Source of the DNA: Pseudomonas moorei
GTDB taxonomy: Bacteria; Pseudomonadota; Gammaproteobacteria; Pseudomonadales; Pseudomonadaceae
Assembly: GCF_008801475.1 (NCBI RefSeq)
Contig: NZ_VZPP01000007.1
Coordinates: 248,001 to 312,000, forward strand
DNA: 64,000 nucleotides
Direction: 5' to 3'
Shown: positions 8,764-16,681 of the stretch, piece by piece
Numbering within the stretch: the first letter of the stretch is position 1
How the letters are laid out: the number at the start of each line of letters is the position of its first letter
Translations under genes and position numbers: made by a program
Notes under the pieces: model-generated
Told to the model about the DNA's origin: nothing
The model's input: only the letters and a program-made list of their open reading frames with translations
Database searches by the model: none

Positions 8764-9522
8764 ATGCAAGCAGTAGATTTCAACTCGGACATGGGCGAAG
8801 GCTTCGGCCCGTGGACCATCGGCGATGGCGTCGACAACGAACTGATGGCGTTCATCAGCTCGGCCAACGTCGCCACCGGTTTCCATGCCGGCGACCCTGG
8901 CACCATGCGCCGCACGGTCGAACGGGCCAAGGCCCTGGGTGTGGCTGTGGGTGCGCATCCGGGCTTTCGCGATCTGGTCGGGTTTGGCCGCCGGCACATC
9001 AATGCCCCGGCTCAGGAGCTGGTCGACGACATGCTTTACCAGTTGGGTGCCCTGCGTGAACTCGCCCGGGTCCAGGGCGTGGCCTTGCAACACATCAAGC
9101 CCCACGGCGCGCTGTACATGCACCTGGCCCGGGACGAGCAAGCCGCGCGTTTGCTGGTGGAAAACCTCCAGCGCCTGGAGCCCGATTTGCTGCTGTATTG
9201 CATGCCCGATTCGGTGATCTGGCGCGTCGCCAAAGAGCTCGGCCAGCCGGTGATTCGCGAGTTCTACGCCGACCGTGAGTACGACCTCAGCGGCTCCATC
9301 GTCTTTACCCGCAACGTACGCGCCTATGACCCGACCCAGGTGGCCGCGCGGGTGCTGCGGGCCTGCCAGGAAGGCGTGGTGCGCACGGTCGAGGGTGAAG
9401 ACCTGGCGATCGAATTCGATTCCATCTGCCTGCACAGCGACACCCCCGGTGCCCTGGCGTTGGTCGAAGCCACCCGCAGCGCACTCGATAACGCCGGCAT
9501 CACGGTTCGCGCTCCGCGCTGA
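8764..9522 (+). CDS. pxpA: LamB/YcsF family protein, 5-oxoprolinase subunit A
   Basis: A 252-residue LamB/YcsF protein with the family N-terminus [14 protein letters not shown] and conserved [19 protein letters not shown] and EFYADREYD segments. In PxpABC the A subunit completes ATP-driven opening of 5-oxoproline (pyroglutamate) to glutamate. The start at 8764 is preceded by CAGGAG; an earlier in-frame ATG at 8725 lacks a ribosome site. It is first gene of a tight operon with a biotin carrier, a biotin carboxylase, pxpB and pxpC. The biotin genes are not part of the simple E. coli or Bacillus PxpABC set, so the substrate may be a different lactam or amide. Confidence 0.92.
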   Translation: MQAVDFNSDMGEGFGPWTIGDGVDNELMAFISSANVATGFHAGDPGTMRRTVERAKALGVAVGAHPGFRDLVGFGRRHINAPAQELVDDMLYQLGALRELARVQGVALQHIKPHGALYMHLARDEQAARLLVENLQRLEPDLLLYCMPDSVIWRVAKELGQPVIREFYADREYDLSGSIVFTRNVRAYDPTQVAARVLRACQEGVVRTVEGEDLAIEFDSICLHSDTPGALALVEATRSALDNAGITVRAPR

Positions 9523-9619
9523 ATCAGCACGAGTCACCGGGCACACAGACGCCCGGGATTGAATGACGATTCATTTTTTTGCCTGCCTTTCTACAACTAC
9601 TATTCCAAAAGGAACAGAC

Positions 9620-9865
9620 ATGGCCGAACACACTGTCATCACCCCATTGCCAGGGACCTTCTATCGCAAAGCCACGCCCGAATCGGCGAACTACGTCGAG
9701 GTCGGCGCTCAGGTCAGCGCCGACACGGTGATTGGCCTGATCGAGGTCATGAAGCAGTTTTCCGAACTGACCGCCGGGACGGCCGGTCGCCTCAGCGCAT
9801 TCCTGGTCGAAGACGGTGATCCGGTGGAGCCGGGTCAGGTTGTCGCAACACTCGACGACGAGTGA
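9620..9865 (+). CDS. Biotin carboxyl carrier protein (short BCCP)
   Basis: An 81-residue biotinyl domain protein. It is almost only the biotinyl fold, without the long linker found in fatty-acid AccB (about 150 residues). Lys45 in the sequence EVMKQF is the predicted biotinylated lysine. The start at 9620 follows AAAGGAAC; an in-frame upstream ATG at 9563 has no ribosome site. It sits 97 bp after pxpA and 11 bp before the biotin carboxylase. It should carry CO2 from that carboxylase to the PxpB/PxpC pair, which is homologous to the carboxyltransferase part of urea carboxylase. It is unlikely to be the housekeeping AccB because of the operon. Confidence 0.9.
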   Translation: MAEHTVITPLPGTFYRKATPESANYVEVGAQVSADTVIGLIEVMKQFSELTAGTAGRLSAFLVEDGDPVEPGQVVATLDDE

Positions 9866-9876
9866 GGGGCACGATC

Positions 9877-11250
9877 ATGACTCAAGGTATTCGTAAATTA
9901 CTGATCGCCAACCGTGGCGAAATCGCGGTGCGGATTATCCGCGCCGCCCAGGCACTGGGGATTCCCACCGTTGCCGCGTGCAGCGAAGCGGACGTCGATT
10001 CCCAGGCGGCGCGCATGGCCGACGAGGTGCACCTTCTCGGCCCGGCACGCGCTGACAAGAGTTACCTGAACGTCGAGGCGTTGCTCGGCGCCTTGAACGC
10101 CACGGGCGCCAATGCGGTCCATCCCGGTTATGGCTTCCTCTCGGAAAACGCCGACTTCGCCGAGGCGGTGCTGGCGGCCGGGGCCATTTTTGTCGGCCCG
10201 AGCCCGGAGACGATCCGGCGCATGGGCGACAAGGCCGAAGCCCGGCGCACCGCGCAGAAAGCGGGCGTACCCGTGGTACCCGGTTCGCCCGGTGAACTGT
10301 TCGATGTCGATTCGGCGCTCAAGGCTGCCGAAGCCGTTGGCTTCCCACTGTTGATCAAGGCCTCGGCCGGCGGTGGCGGGCGGGGTATTCGCCTGGCGGA
10401 AAACGCCGAACAACTGGCTGAAGAGTTCCCCCGGTCCCAGCGCGAAGCCCAGGCTGCGTTCGGCAATGGCGCGGTGTACCTGGAGCGCTTCATCAGCCGG
10501 GCACGGCACATTGAAGTGCAGGTGTTGGGCGACGGTCAGCACGCGGTGCATTTGTTCGAGCGCGAGTGCTCTTTGCAACGTCGGCGGCAGAAGATTTTCG
10601 AGGAAGCGCCATCGCCGGCGCTCAACCCGCAGCAGCGCGAGACGCTCTGCGCCAGCGCCGTGCGCCTCACCGAGTCCCTGGGCTACAAGGGCGCGGGGAC
10701 CCTGGAATACCTGTATGACGACGCTACCGGCGAGTTTTTCTTTATCGAGATGAACACGCGGATTCAGGTGGAACATCCGGTCAGCGAGTTGATCACCGGC
10801 ATCGACCTGGTTCAGGCCATGTTGCGCATTGCCGGCGGCGAACCGCTGGGCGTCAGGCAAAGCGATATCCGGCTCAATGGCGCGGCGCTGCAAATGCGCC
10901 TGAACGCCGAAGACCCGGCACGGGATTTCTTCCCCAGCCCGGGCCTGGTCAAGTCCCTGGTCTGGCCGCGAGGCGAGGGCGTTCGGGTCGACAGCCATCT
11001 CTATCAAGGCTATCGCGTGCCGCCTTACTATGACTCGCTGTTGGCCAAGCTGATCGTCCATGGTCGCGACCGTGCCGAAGCCCTGGCCCGTGCCCGTATT
11101 GCCGTGGAGCAAACCACGCTCACCGGCATGGCCAGCACCTTGTCGCTGCACGGCCAATTGTTGCAGCAACCCTGGCTGCACAGCGCCGACTTCCATACCG
11201 GCACCCTGGAAACCTGGCTGGCCGAGCGCCGCACTGGAGGTCAAGCATGA
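9877..11250 (+). CDS. Biotin carboxylase (acetyl-CoA carboxylase AccC-like subunit)
   Basis: A 457-residue biotin carboxylase. It opens with KLLIANRGEIAVRIIRAAQALG and contains VHPGYGFLSENADFA, the glycine-rich ATP loop KASAGGGGRGIR, RDCS-like ERECSLQRRRQKIFEEAPSP and the MNTRIQVEHPVSE segment with the catalytic arginine and histidine region. It carboxylates biotin on the neighbouring BCCP using ATP and bicarbonate. The ATG at 9877 is used because it fits the family start; the open frame begins 5 codons earlier. The stop overlaps the pxpB start by 4 bp. A second accC-type gene in this operon points to a dedicated carboxylase rather than fatty-acid synthesis. Confidence 0.93.
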   Translation: MTQGIRKLLIANRGEIAVRIIRAAQALGIPTVAACSEADVDSQAARMADEVHLLGPARADKSYLNVEALLGALNATGANAVHPGYGFLSENADFAEAVLAAGAIFVGPSPETIRRMGDKAEARRTAQKAGVPVVPGSPGELFDVDSALKAAEAVGFPLLIKASAGGGGRGIRLAENAEQLAEEFPRSQREAQAAFGNGAVYLERFISRARHIEVQVLGDGQHAVHLFERECSLQRRRQKIFEEAPSPALNPQQRETLCASAVRLTESLGYKGAGTLEYLYDDATGEFFFIEMNTRIQVEHPVSELITGIDLVQAMLRIAGGEPLGVRQSDIRLNGAALQMRLNAEDPARDFFPSPGLVKSLVWPRGEGVRVDSHLYQGYRVPPYYDSLLAKLIVHGRDRAEALARARIAVEQTTLTGMASTLSLHGQLLQQPWLHSADFHTGTLETWLAERRTGGQA

Positions 11251-12119
11251 GCACTCCCATCCGCTACAGTTTTGGCGCCGACGAGCATTTATTTGCCGAA
11301 GTCAGCGACAGCATGTCCCTTGAAGCATTCTTCAAGGGCATGGCGGTCACCCGCGCGGTGGAGCGCCTGGCGCTGGATGGCGTGCTCGATGTGTGCCTGG
11401 CCAATGCCTCGTTCCAGATTCGCTTCGACCCGGACCGCATCGCACCGCACACCTTGCTCGAAGCCGTGCAGGGGGCCGAGGCCGAGGCGGTCGCCGAACG
11501 CACCTTGCAGACCCGGATCATCGAGATCCCGGTGCTCTATAACGATCCATGGACCCACGAAACCCTGATGCGCTTTCGCGACCGTCACCAGGACCCGAGC
11601 GCCACGGACCTGGAGTACGCCGCGCGGATCAACGGCCTGGCGGACGTCGAGGCATTCATCGCCGCCCACAGCGGTGCGCCGTGGTTTGTCTCGATGGTCG
11701 GCTTCGTCGCCGGCTTGCCGTTCATGTTCCAGATGGTCGAGCGCGAGCGTCAGTTGCAGGTGCCCAAATACCTGCGACCGCGCACCGACACGCCGAAGTT
11801 GACCCTGGGGCATGGCGGTTGCTTTGGCTGCATCTACTCGGTGCGCGGTGCCGGCGGCTACCAGATGTTCGGCGTCACGCCGGCACCGATCTACGACCCG
11901 CAGCAGAACCTGGCGTACCTCAAGGAGCACATGGTGTTCTTCCGGCCGGGTGACATCGTGCAATTCAAGCCGATGGACCGTGAGGCCTATGACCAGGCGG
12001 TGGCCGACGTGGAAGCCGGGCGCTTCGATCTGCGGATCCGCTCGGTGGAGTTTTCACTGGATGCCTTTCTGGCCGATCCCGTCGGCTATCCCAAGTCGCT
12101 GCAGGAGGTGCTGGCATGA
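11247..12119 (+). CDS. pxpB: 5-oxoprolinase subunit B family protein (AHS1/KipI domain)
   Basis: A 290-residue protein of the allophanate hydrolase subunit 1 (KipI/PxpB) family. The core is RIIEIPVLYNDPWTHETLMR, GFVAGLPFMF and the VGFVAG..P region, ending in PGDIVQFKPMDREAYD. In urea carboxylase the same domain, fused with AHS2, forms the carboxyltransferase. Its start overlaps the biotin carboxylase stop and its stop overlaps pxpC, each as ATGA, so subunit ratios are probably kept by coupled translation. It acts together with PxpC. It is somewhat longer than E. coli PxpB (about 218 residues), with an N-terminal extension of roughly 60-70 residues before the core. Confidence 0.9.
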   Translation: MSTPIRYSFGADEHLFAEVSDSMSLEAFFKGMAVTRAVERLALDGVLDVCLANASFQIRFDPDRIAPHTLLEAVQGAEAEAVAERTLQTRIIEIPVLYNDPWTHETLMRFRDRHQDPSATDLEYAARINGLADVEAFIAAHSGAPWFVSMVGFVAGLPFMFQMVERERQLQVPKYLRPRTDTPKLTLGHGGCFGCIYSVRGAGGYQMFGVTPAPIYDPQQNLAYLKEHMVFFRPGDIVQFKPMDREAYDQAVADVEAGRFDLRIRSVEFSLDAFLADPVGYPKSLQEVLA

Positions 12120-13090
12120 TCAAGGTACTCAAACCCGGCCTCGCCACGTCGGTACAGGACCTGGGGCGCGAAGGTTACTACCACCTGGGCATTCCGCCTT
12201 CCGGCGCGCTCGACCAATACGCCTTGAGCGCCGCCAACCAGTTGGTCGGCAACCCGGCCGGGGCGGCGGCGCTTGAATGCACGTTGCTGGGCCCGGAGCT
12301 GGAATTCCAGCAGGACGCACTGGTGGCAGTGTGTGGGGCGCACATGACGCCGAGGGTCGATGGCGTGGAGATGCATCACGACACGGCGTTCCCGGTGAAG
12401 GCCGGGCAAGTGTTGCGTTTCGATTTTCCCAAGGCCGGCGCGCGTGCCTATCTGGCGGTGGCCGGCGGCATCGACGTACCGCTGGTGCTCGGCAGCCGTT
12501 CAACGTATGCCCTGGGTGCGCTTGGCGGTTTCCAGGGGCGGCGCCTGGTGGCTGGGGACGTCTTGCCGGTGGGGATTGCCAGTGGCAAGGGCCGCGCCGG
12601 GGCCAGTCTGCCCATGGCATTGCGGCAGTCGCTGGGAGGCGAAATCACCCTGCGCGTCGTGCCGGGGCTGTACTACGAGCGCTTGACGCCAGCGGCGGCG
12701 GACAGCTTTTTCGCCGAAGCCTGGACCGTCGGTTCCGAAGCGGACCGCATCGGCTATCGCTTCAAGGGCGGCAGCGCGCTGACCTTCCAGCCGCGTGAGC
12801 AACCCTTCGGCGCCGGTTCCGATCCCTCGAACATCGTCGACAGTTGCTACCCGATCGGCTCGATCCAGGTGCCCGCCGGGCTTGAACCCATCGTGTTGCA
12901 CCGCGATGCGGTGTCCGGTGGTGGCTACGCGATGATCGGCACCGTGATCAGTGCCGACCTCGATTTGATCGGCCAGATGCAGCCCAACCAGAAGGCCCGT
13001 TTCAAAGCGGTCACCCTGGAAGAAGCACTGGAAGCACGACGCTCCCATAAGAAAAAACTCAGCTGCCTGAGCAAGCTGTTCCCTTCCTGA
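12116..13090 (+). CDS. pxpC: 5-oxoprolinase subunit C family protein (AHS2/KipA, biotin-dependent carboxyltransferase-like)
   Basis: A 324-residue AHS2 (KipA/PxpC) protein. Family hallmarks include KPGLATSVQDLGREGYYHLGIPPSGALDQYAL near the N-terminus (given here in part: VQDLGREGYYHLGIPPSGA), AVAGGIDVPLVLGSRSTY and the DSCYPIGSIQVPAGLEPIVL region. It pairs with PxpB as a two-part active site. Its start overlaps pxpB by 4 bp. The lysine-rich tail (SHKKKLSCLSKLF) is not typical of the fold. The BCCP and biotin carboxylase upstream make a carboxyltransferase role plausible. Classical ATP-dependent 5-oxoproline opening is the alternative. Confidence 0.9.
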   Translation: MIKVLKPGLATSVQDLGREGYYHLGIPPSGALDQYALSAANQLVGNPAGAAALECTLLGPELEFQQDALVAVCGAHMTPRVDGVEMHHDTAFPVKAGQVLRFDFPKAGARAYLAVAGGIDVPLVLGSRSTYALGALGGFQGRRLVAGDVLPVGIASGKGRAGASLPMALRQSLGGEITLRVVPGLYYERLTPAAADSFFAEAWTVGSEADRIGYRFKGGSALTFQPREQPFGAGSDPSNIVDSCYPIGSIQVPAGLEPIVLHRDAVSGGGYAMIGTVISADLDLIGQMQPNQKARFKAVTLEEALEARRSHKKKLSCLSKLFPS

Positions 13091-13136
13091 TTCTGCCCGC
13101 CGCACGGCGCGGGTCATGCCAAACGGTAAGCCAACG

Positions 13137-13152
13137 CCGCACTTCGGTGCGG
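13137..13152 (+). terminator. TTCG-loop hairpin between pxpC and the permease
   Basis: Perfect stem CCGCAC/GTGCGG closed by a TTCG tetraloop, 46 bp after pxpC and 49 bp before the permease start. There is no T tract. It could trim or partly terminate the operon transcript before the transporter gene. Confidence 0.45.
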
Positions 13153-13201
13153 TGACGGCTGCCCGCGCTTCAACCTTTGACTGGTTCTGGAGTTCACGCA
13201 T

Positions 13202-14524
13202 ATGGCTGCTTTATCGCAATCGAGTCAAACCGGGCAAGACCCGGCCAATCACCCCGTTCCCGCCGACGCGCGCATGGGCCGACTGTCCCTGACCATGGCC
13301 TGGTGGGCGGTCTGCAGTGCGATGTTCTACATCGTGGTCGGCGCATCGCTGGCTTTGTCGTACGGCGCCCGCAATGCCCTGATCGGCATGCTGCTGTCAG
13401 TGATCAGCTACGGCCTGGTCAACACGGTGCTCAGTCGTTTTGCCATCCGCAGCGGGTTGTCGGTGGCGTTGTTTTCACGGTTGCTGTTCGGCAGCACCGG
13501 GGCCTGCCTGGCGACTTTGATCTTCTTCTCGACGGCCATCTATTACGCGGTTTTCGAAGGCTCGGTGATCGCCGTGGCGCTCAACCACCTGTACCCGCAG
13601 CTGATCTTCCCGCTGGCGGCGTTGCTGGTGGTGCTGTACAGCGTGCCGATGATCCTGGGCAGCGTGCAGCACTGGCTGGACAAGCTCAACGGCGTGTTGC
13701 TGCCGGTGTACCTGGGTGGTTTGCTGGTGGCGGTGGGGCTGTCGATCAGTCGTTATGGCTACCAGCCGCAATGGCTGGATTTCGGCCCGGCAACCCCCAG
13801 TGCCTTCGGGTGGTGGGACTGCTTCGTCGCCTACATGGGCGTTTGGGTGCTGATGCTGTTCACCTTCGACTACGCCCGTTTCGGCAAGCCCGAGGACGCC
13901 GAGTACCACGGCCGCTGGAACTTCGGCATGCCGTTCTACGCGGTGACCTTTGTGCTCAACGGCGCGGCGGGCATCTATCTGGTCAGCAGCATTCCCCATG
14001 AAGGCGCACTGAACGAAGTGTCGGTGGTCATGGCGATCCTGCAATTGATGGGGCTGTGGGGATTGTTGTTCGTCTGGGCCACGCAAACCCGGATCAACAC
14101 CGCCAACTACTACCTGGCGACGATGAACATGCAGGCGTTCTTTGCGCGTTTTGGCGTGCGCGGTTCGTACCTGGCGTGGGCGCTGGCGGTCGGGGTGATC
14201 GTCTACGGCCTGATGCTCGCCGACGTGTTTGCCTACCTGCTCAAGGCCCTGGCTTACCAAGGCATTTTCGTTGTGGCCTGGGTCGGCGTGGCGTTGGCGC
14301 AGATTCTCTGCGGCCGCAGTGACGTGGCCGCGCTCGAACGGGTGACAGCGTTCAATTCGGCGGGCTTGAGTGCCTGGTTTGGCGCCACGGGATTGGGACT
14401 GGCACTGATGTTTTCCGGCCCTGGCTTGAGCAGCTTTTCCGCACCCGCGACCGTGATAGTGGCGTTCGCCTTGCAGGCGGGGTTGTCCCGTCGTAGCCGG
14501 TTGCGGTTGCAATTGGCGGATTAG
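13202..14524 (+). CDS. Cytosine/purine permease family (NCS1) transporter
   Basis: A 440-residue inner-membrane protein with about 12 hydrophobic segments. The N-terminal segment reads LSLTMAWWAVCSAMFYIVVG, and GLWGLLFVWATQTRINTANY is a conserved NCS1 helix. NCS1 carriers import nucleobases, hydantoins, allantoin or related cyclic amides with protons or sodium. It follows the pxp/biotin carboxylase operon on the same strand by 111 bp with a hairpin between. It is therefore a good candidate for the importer of the operon's substrate, perhaps a small lactam or cyclic amide. The exact substrate is not readable. Confidence 0.88.
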   Translation: MAALSQSSQTGQDPANHPVPADARMGRLSLTMAWWAVCSAMFYIVVGASLALSYGARNALIGMLLSVISYGLVNTVLSRFAIRSGLSVALFSRLLFGSTGACLATLIFFSTAIYYAVFEGSVIAVALNHLYPQLIFPLAALLVVLYSVPMILGSVQHWLDKLNGVLLPVYLGGLLVAVGLSISRYGYQPQWLDFGPATPSAFGWWDCFVAYMGVWVLMLFTFDYARFGKPEDAEYHGRWNFGMPFYAVTFVLNGAAGIYLVSSIPHEGALNEVSVVMAILQLMGLWGLLFVWATQTRINTANYYLATMNMQAFFARFGVRGSYLAWALAVGVIVYGLMLADVFAYLLKALAYQGIFVVAWVGVALAQILCGRSDVAALERVTAFNSAGLSAWFGATGLGLALMFSGPGLSSFSAPATVIVAFALQAGLSRRSRLRLQLAD

Positions 14525-14624
14525 GGGGGCTGAGATTCGGCCTGCGAAAGCCTGCTCCGGTAAAAGGGAGCGGGCGTCGGGATGAGCGTGCGACGTAACG
14601 TTGCAGAGGATGCAGAGACCTCGT

Positions 14625-15422
14625 CTACCTGCGCAACTGCACCGGACTCACACCAAGGCGTTGCCTGAACGTAGTCGCCATGTGCGCCTGGGAGTTGAAA
14701 CCACAAGTGTGGGCGATCTGCGCCAGGGTGGCGGTTGAGTCGCGCATCAGTGCACGGGCCTTGGCCACACGGCGGTCGATCAGGTAACTGTGCGGGCTTT
14801 GGCCCGTTGCGTGCTTGAAGGCGCGAATGAAATAGCCCTCGGACAATCCCAGCAAGTCCGCCATCGCTTGTACACCCAGCGGACCGTCGAGGCCTGCGTC
14901 GATGAACTCGTCGAGCAGCCGCATCCGGCTGGCGGTGATGGCGCCCAGGGCGGGCGCGGACTTTGCCTGATGGTCGTTGGTCCGTTCAGCGAGGGCGAGT
15001 GCCCAGGCTTCCCAATCGTCCAGGGCAGAAGCCTGTAACAACGCCGCGCGCATTCGCAGCGCCAGGGTTATGGCCTGCTGATCGATGCGATTGTTGAACG
15101 CGCGGTCCCCCACCAATGGCACACCATCGGTGCGCATGACCCGCAGGTATTCACCGCCCTTGGGCGACTCGGACAGCACATCGCACCCGGCGGGGACGAA
15201 GGCCAGGCCATTGGGCATGGCGTCGAAGGGCAGGACCCGGTCGCTGCCGATGGCGTGCAGGCCTCGCTGGCTGTCGAAGGCAAAGCCGATCGCCGATTGG
15301 GTGGCCACATATCGGGTCGCATAAGCGGCGCCAGGTAGCAACTCGATCGCCCAGGGCCCGGCCTCGACACGACGGGCCGGTTCAGATGGGAGCGGGGATG
15401 GTTGGCGGTTTCGATGGCTCAT
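14625..15422 (-). CDS. AraC-family transcriptional regulator
   Basis: A 265-residue regulator with an N-terminal region of unrecognised effector type and a C-terminal AraC DNA-binding domain of about 100 residues (LGVQAMADLLGLSEGYFIRA then LAQIAHTCGFNSQAHMATTF). I chose the ATG at 15420-15422 (MSHRNRQPS); an upstream start at 15452 is possible. It is convergent with the permease and divergent from the threonine dehydratase-like gene, from which it is separated by 104 bp. Control of that neighbour is the simplest guess. Confidence 0.85.
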   Translation of the reverse strand: MSHRNRQPSPLPSEPARRVEAGPWAIELLPGAAYATRYVATQSAIGFAFDSQRGLHAIGSDRVLPFDAMPNGLAFVPAGCDVLSESPKGGEYLRVMRTDGVPLVGDRAFNNRIDQQAITLALRMRAALLQASALDDWEAWALALAERTNDHQAKSAPALGAITASRMRLLDEFIDAGLDGPLGVQAMADLLGLSEGYFIRAFKHATGQSPHSYLIDRRVAKARALMRDSTATLAQIAHTCGFNSQAHMATTFRQRLGVSPVQLRR

Positions 15423-15526
15423 GCCCACCATAGTAATGAACAGGCCGCGCAAAAGTCAGGTCAGTTTTCTGAAAGCCGGGGTGATCGAGCCCTGTCTAGA
15501 CTGGGCAAAACCTCAGGGAGACCCTC

Positions 15527-16483
15527 ATGCACAGACTGACTCGCGACGATATCGAACAGGCCGCACGCCACGTGTACCAGGTCATGCCGGCCACCGCCCA
15601 ATACGCCTGGCCCTTGCTGGCCGAGCGCCTGGGCTGCACGGTGTGGGTCAAGCACGAAAATCACACGCCGACCGGGGCGTTCAAGGTGCGTGGCGGCATC
15701 ACCTTCATGCACTGGCTCAAGGCTACGCACCCTGACGTCCGGGGGATTGTCAGCGCCACTCGCGGTAACCACGGCCAGAGCCTGGCGCTGGCGGCCAGCG
15801 CTCTGGGTTTGCGGGCGTTGATTGTCGTGCCACAGGGCAATTCGCTGGAGAAGAACAACGCCATGCGCGGCTTTGGCGGCGAAGTGGTCGAGTATGGCCG
15901 CGATTTTGACGAGGCTCGCGAAGAGGCCGCGCGCCTGGCGCAAGCGCATGGCTTGTATCTGGTGCCGCCGTTCCATGCCGAGTTGGTCAAGGGCGTGGCC
16001 ACCTATGCGCTGGAACTGTTCAAGGCCGCGCCGGACCTGGATACGGTCTACGTGCCGATTGGCTGTGGCTCGGGGATCTGCGGGGTGATCGCTGCCCGTG
16101 ACGCATTGGGCCTGAACACCCGGGTGGTGGGCGTGGTGTCCACCGAGGCAGCGGCGGCCAAATTATCCTTTGAAGCGGGCGAAATCCTCGAAACCGCCAC
16201 GGCCAATACCTTCGCCGACGGCTTGGCCGTGCGCAAACCGGTGCCCGCCGCCTTTGATATCTACGGGGCGGCCGCGGCGCGAATCGTATCGGTCAGCGAG
16301 GATGAGATCGCCGAGGCCATGCGCGTGTATTACACCGATACCCACAACCTCGCAGAAGGCGCCGGTGCGGCGGCCCTGGCGGCGCTGATGCAGGAGCGTG
16401 AGGCGATGGCGGGGAAAAAGGTCGGCGTGGTGTTGTCGGGCGGGAATGTGGATCGTGCGGTGTATGCCAGAGTGATTGGGTGA
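15527..16483 (+). CDS. Threonine/serine dehydratase-like PLP enzyme
   Basis: A 318-residue fold-type II PLP enzyme. The Schiff-base lysine is Lys53 in TPTGAFKVRGG. The phosphate-binding glycine loop is GCGSGICG, and SATRGNHGQSLALAA is the substrate loop. It has the catalytic domain only, without the C-terminal ACT-like regulatory domain of biosynthetic IlvA, so it resembles catabolic threonine/serine dehydratases (or hydroxy-amino acid lyases such as threo-3-hydroxyaspartate dehydratase). The start follows CAGGGAG. It stands as a single gene divergent from an AraC regulator. The likely reaction is deamination of a beta-hydroxy amino acid to a 2-oxo acid and ammonia. Confidence 0.87.
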   Translation: MHRLTRDDIEQAARHVYQVMPATAQYAWPLLAERLGCTVWVKHENHTPTGAFKVRGGITFMHWLKATHPDVRGIVSATRGNHGQSLALAASALGLRALIVVPQGNSLEKNNAMRGFGGEVVEYGRDFDEAREEAARLAQAHGLYLVPPFHAELVKGVATYALELFKAAPDLDTVYVPIGCGSGICGVIAARDALGLNTRVVGVVSTEAAAAKLSFEAGEILETATANTFADGLAVRKPVPAAFDIYGAAAARIVSVSEDEIAEAMRVYYTDTHNLAEGAGAAALAALMQEREAMAGKKVGVVLSGGNVDRAVYARVIG

Positions 16484-16506
16484 AAAAAGGGATCTTACGC
16501 AATACC

Positions 16507-16606
16507 TGTAGCCAGCCTGCTGGCGATGATCGTTAACGGTAACGCGTATAAGCGGGTTAAACGCGGGGCAATTGAGACCATCGCTGGCAAGCCAGCTCCT
16601 ACAAGG
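16507..16606. repeat. REPIN (inverted pair of REP elements)
   Basis: Two REP-like palindromes in inverted orientation: GTAGCCAGCCTGCTGGCGAT near 16508 and CATCGCTGGCAAGCCAGCTC near 16579. They fill the gap between the convergent dehydratase and sulfatase genes. This layout is typical of REP doublets of fluorescent pseudomonads. Confidence 0.75.
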
Positions 16607-16636
16607 GACTGTGTTTCACAAACCAGTTACAGCCGC

Positions 16637-16676
16637 AAAAAAAAGGCCGCCATCCACTCGCCTGTGGACAGCGGCC
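16637..16676 (-). terminator. Rho-independent terminator of the sulfatase gene
   Basis: On the minus strand a GGCCGC/GCGGCC stem with additional pairing is followed by eight T residues (seen as an A run at 16637-16644). It lies just past the sulfatase stop at 16682. Confidence 0.85.
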
Positions 16677-16681
16677 TGACA

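Noticed and set aside
9877..11250. Assigning the biotin carboxylase as the housekeeping fatty-acid accC
   Set aside because: It is embedded in the pxp operon with a very short BCCP and overlaps pxpB; a housekeeping accBC pair would normally be alone with a long AccB.
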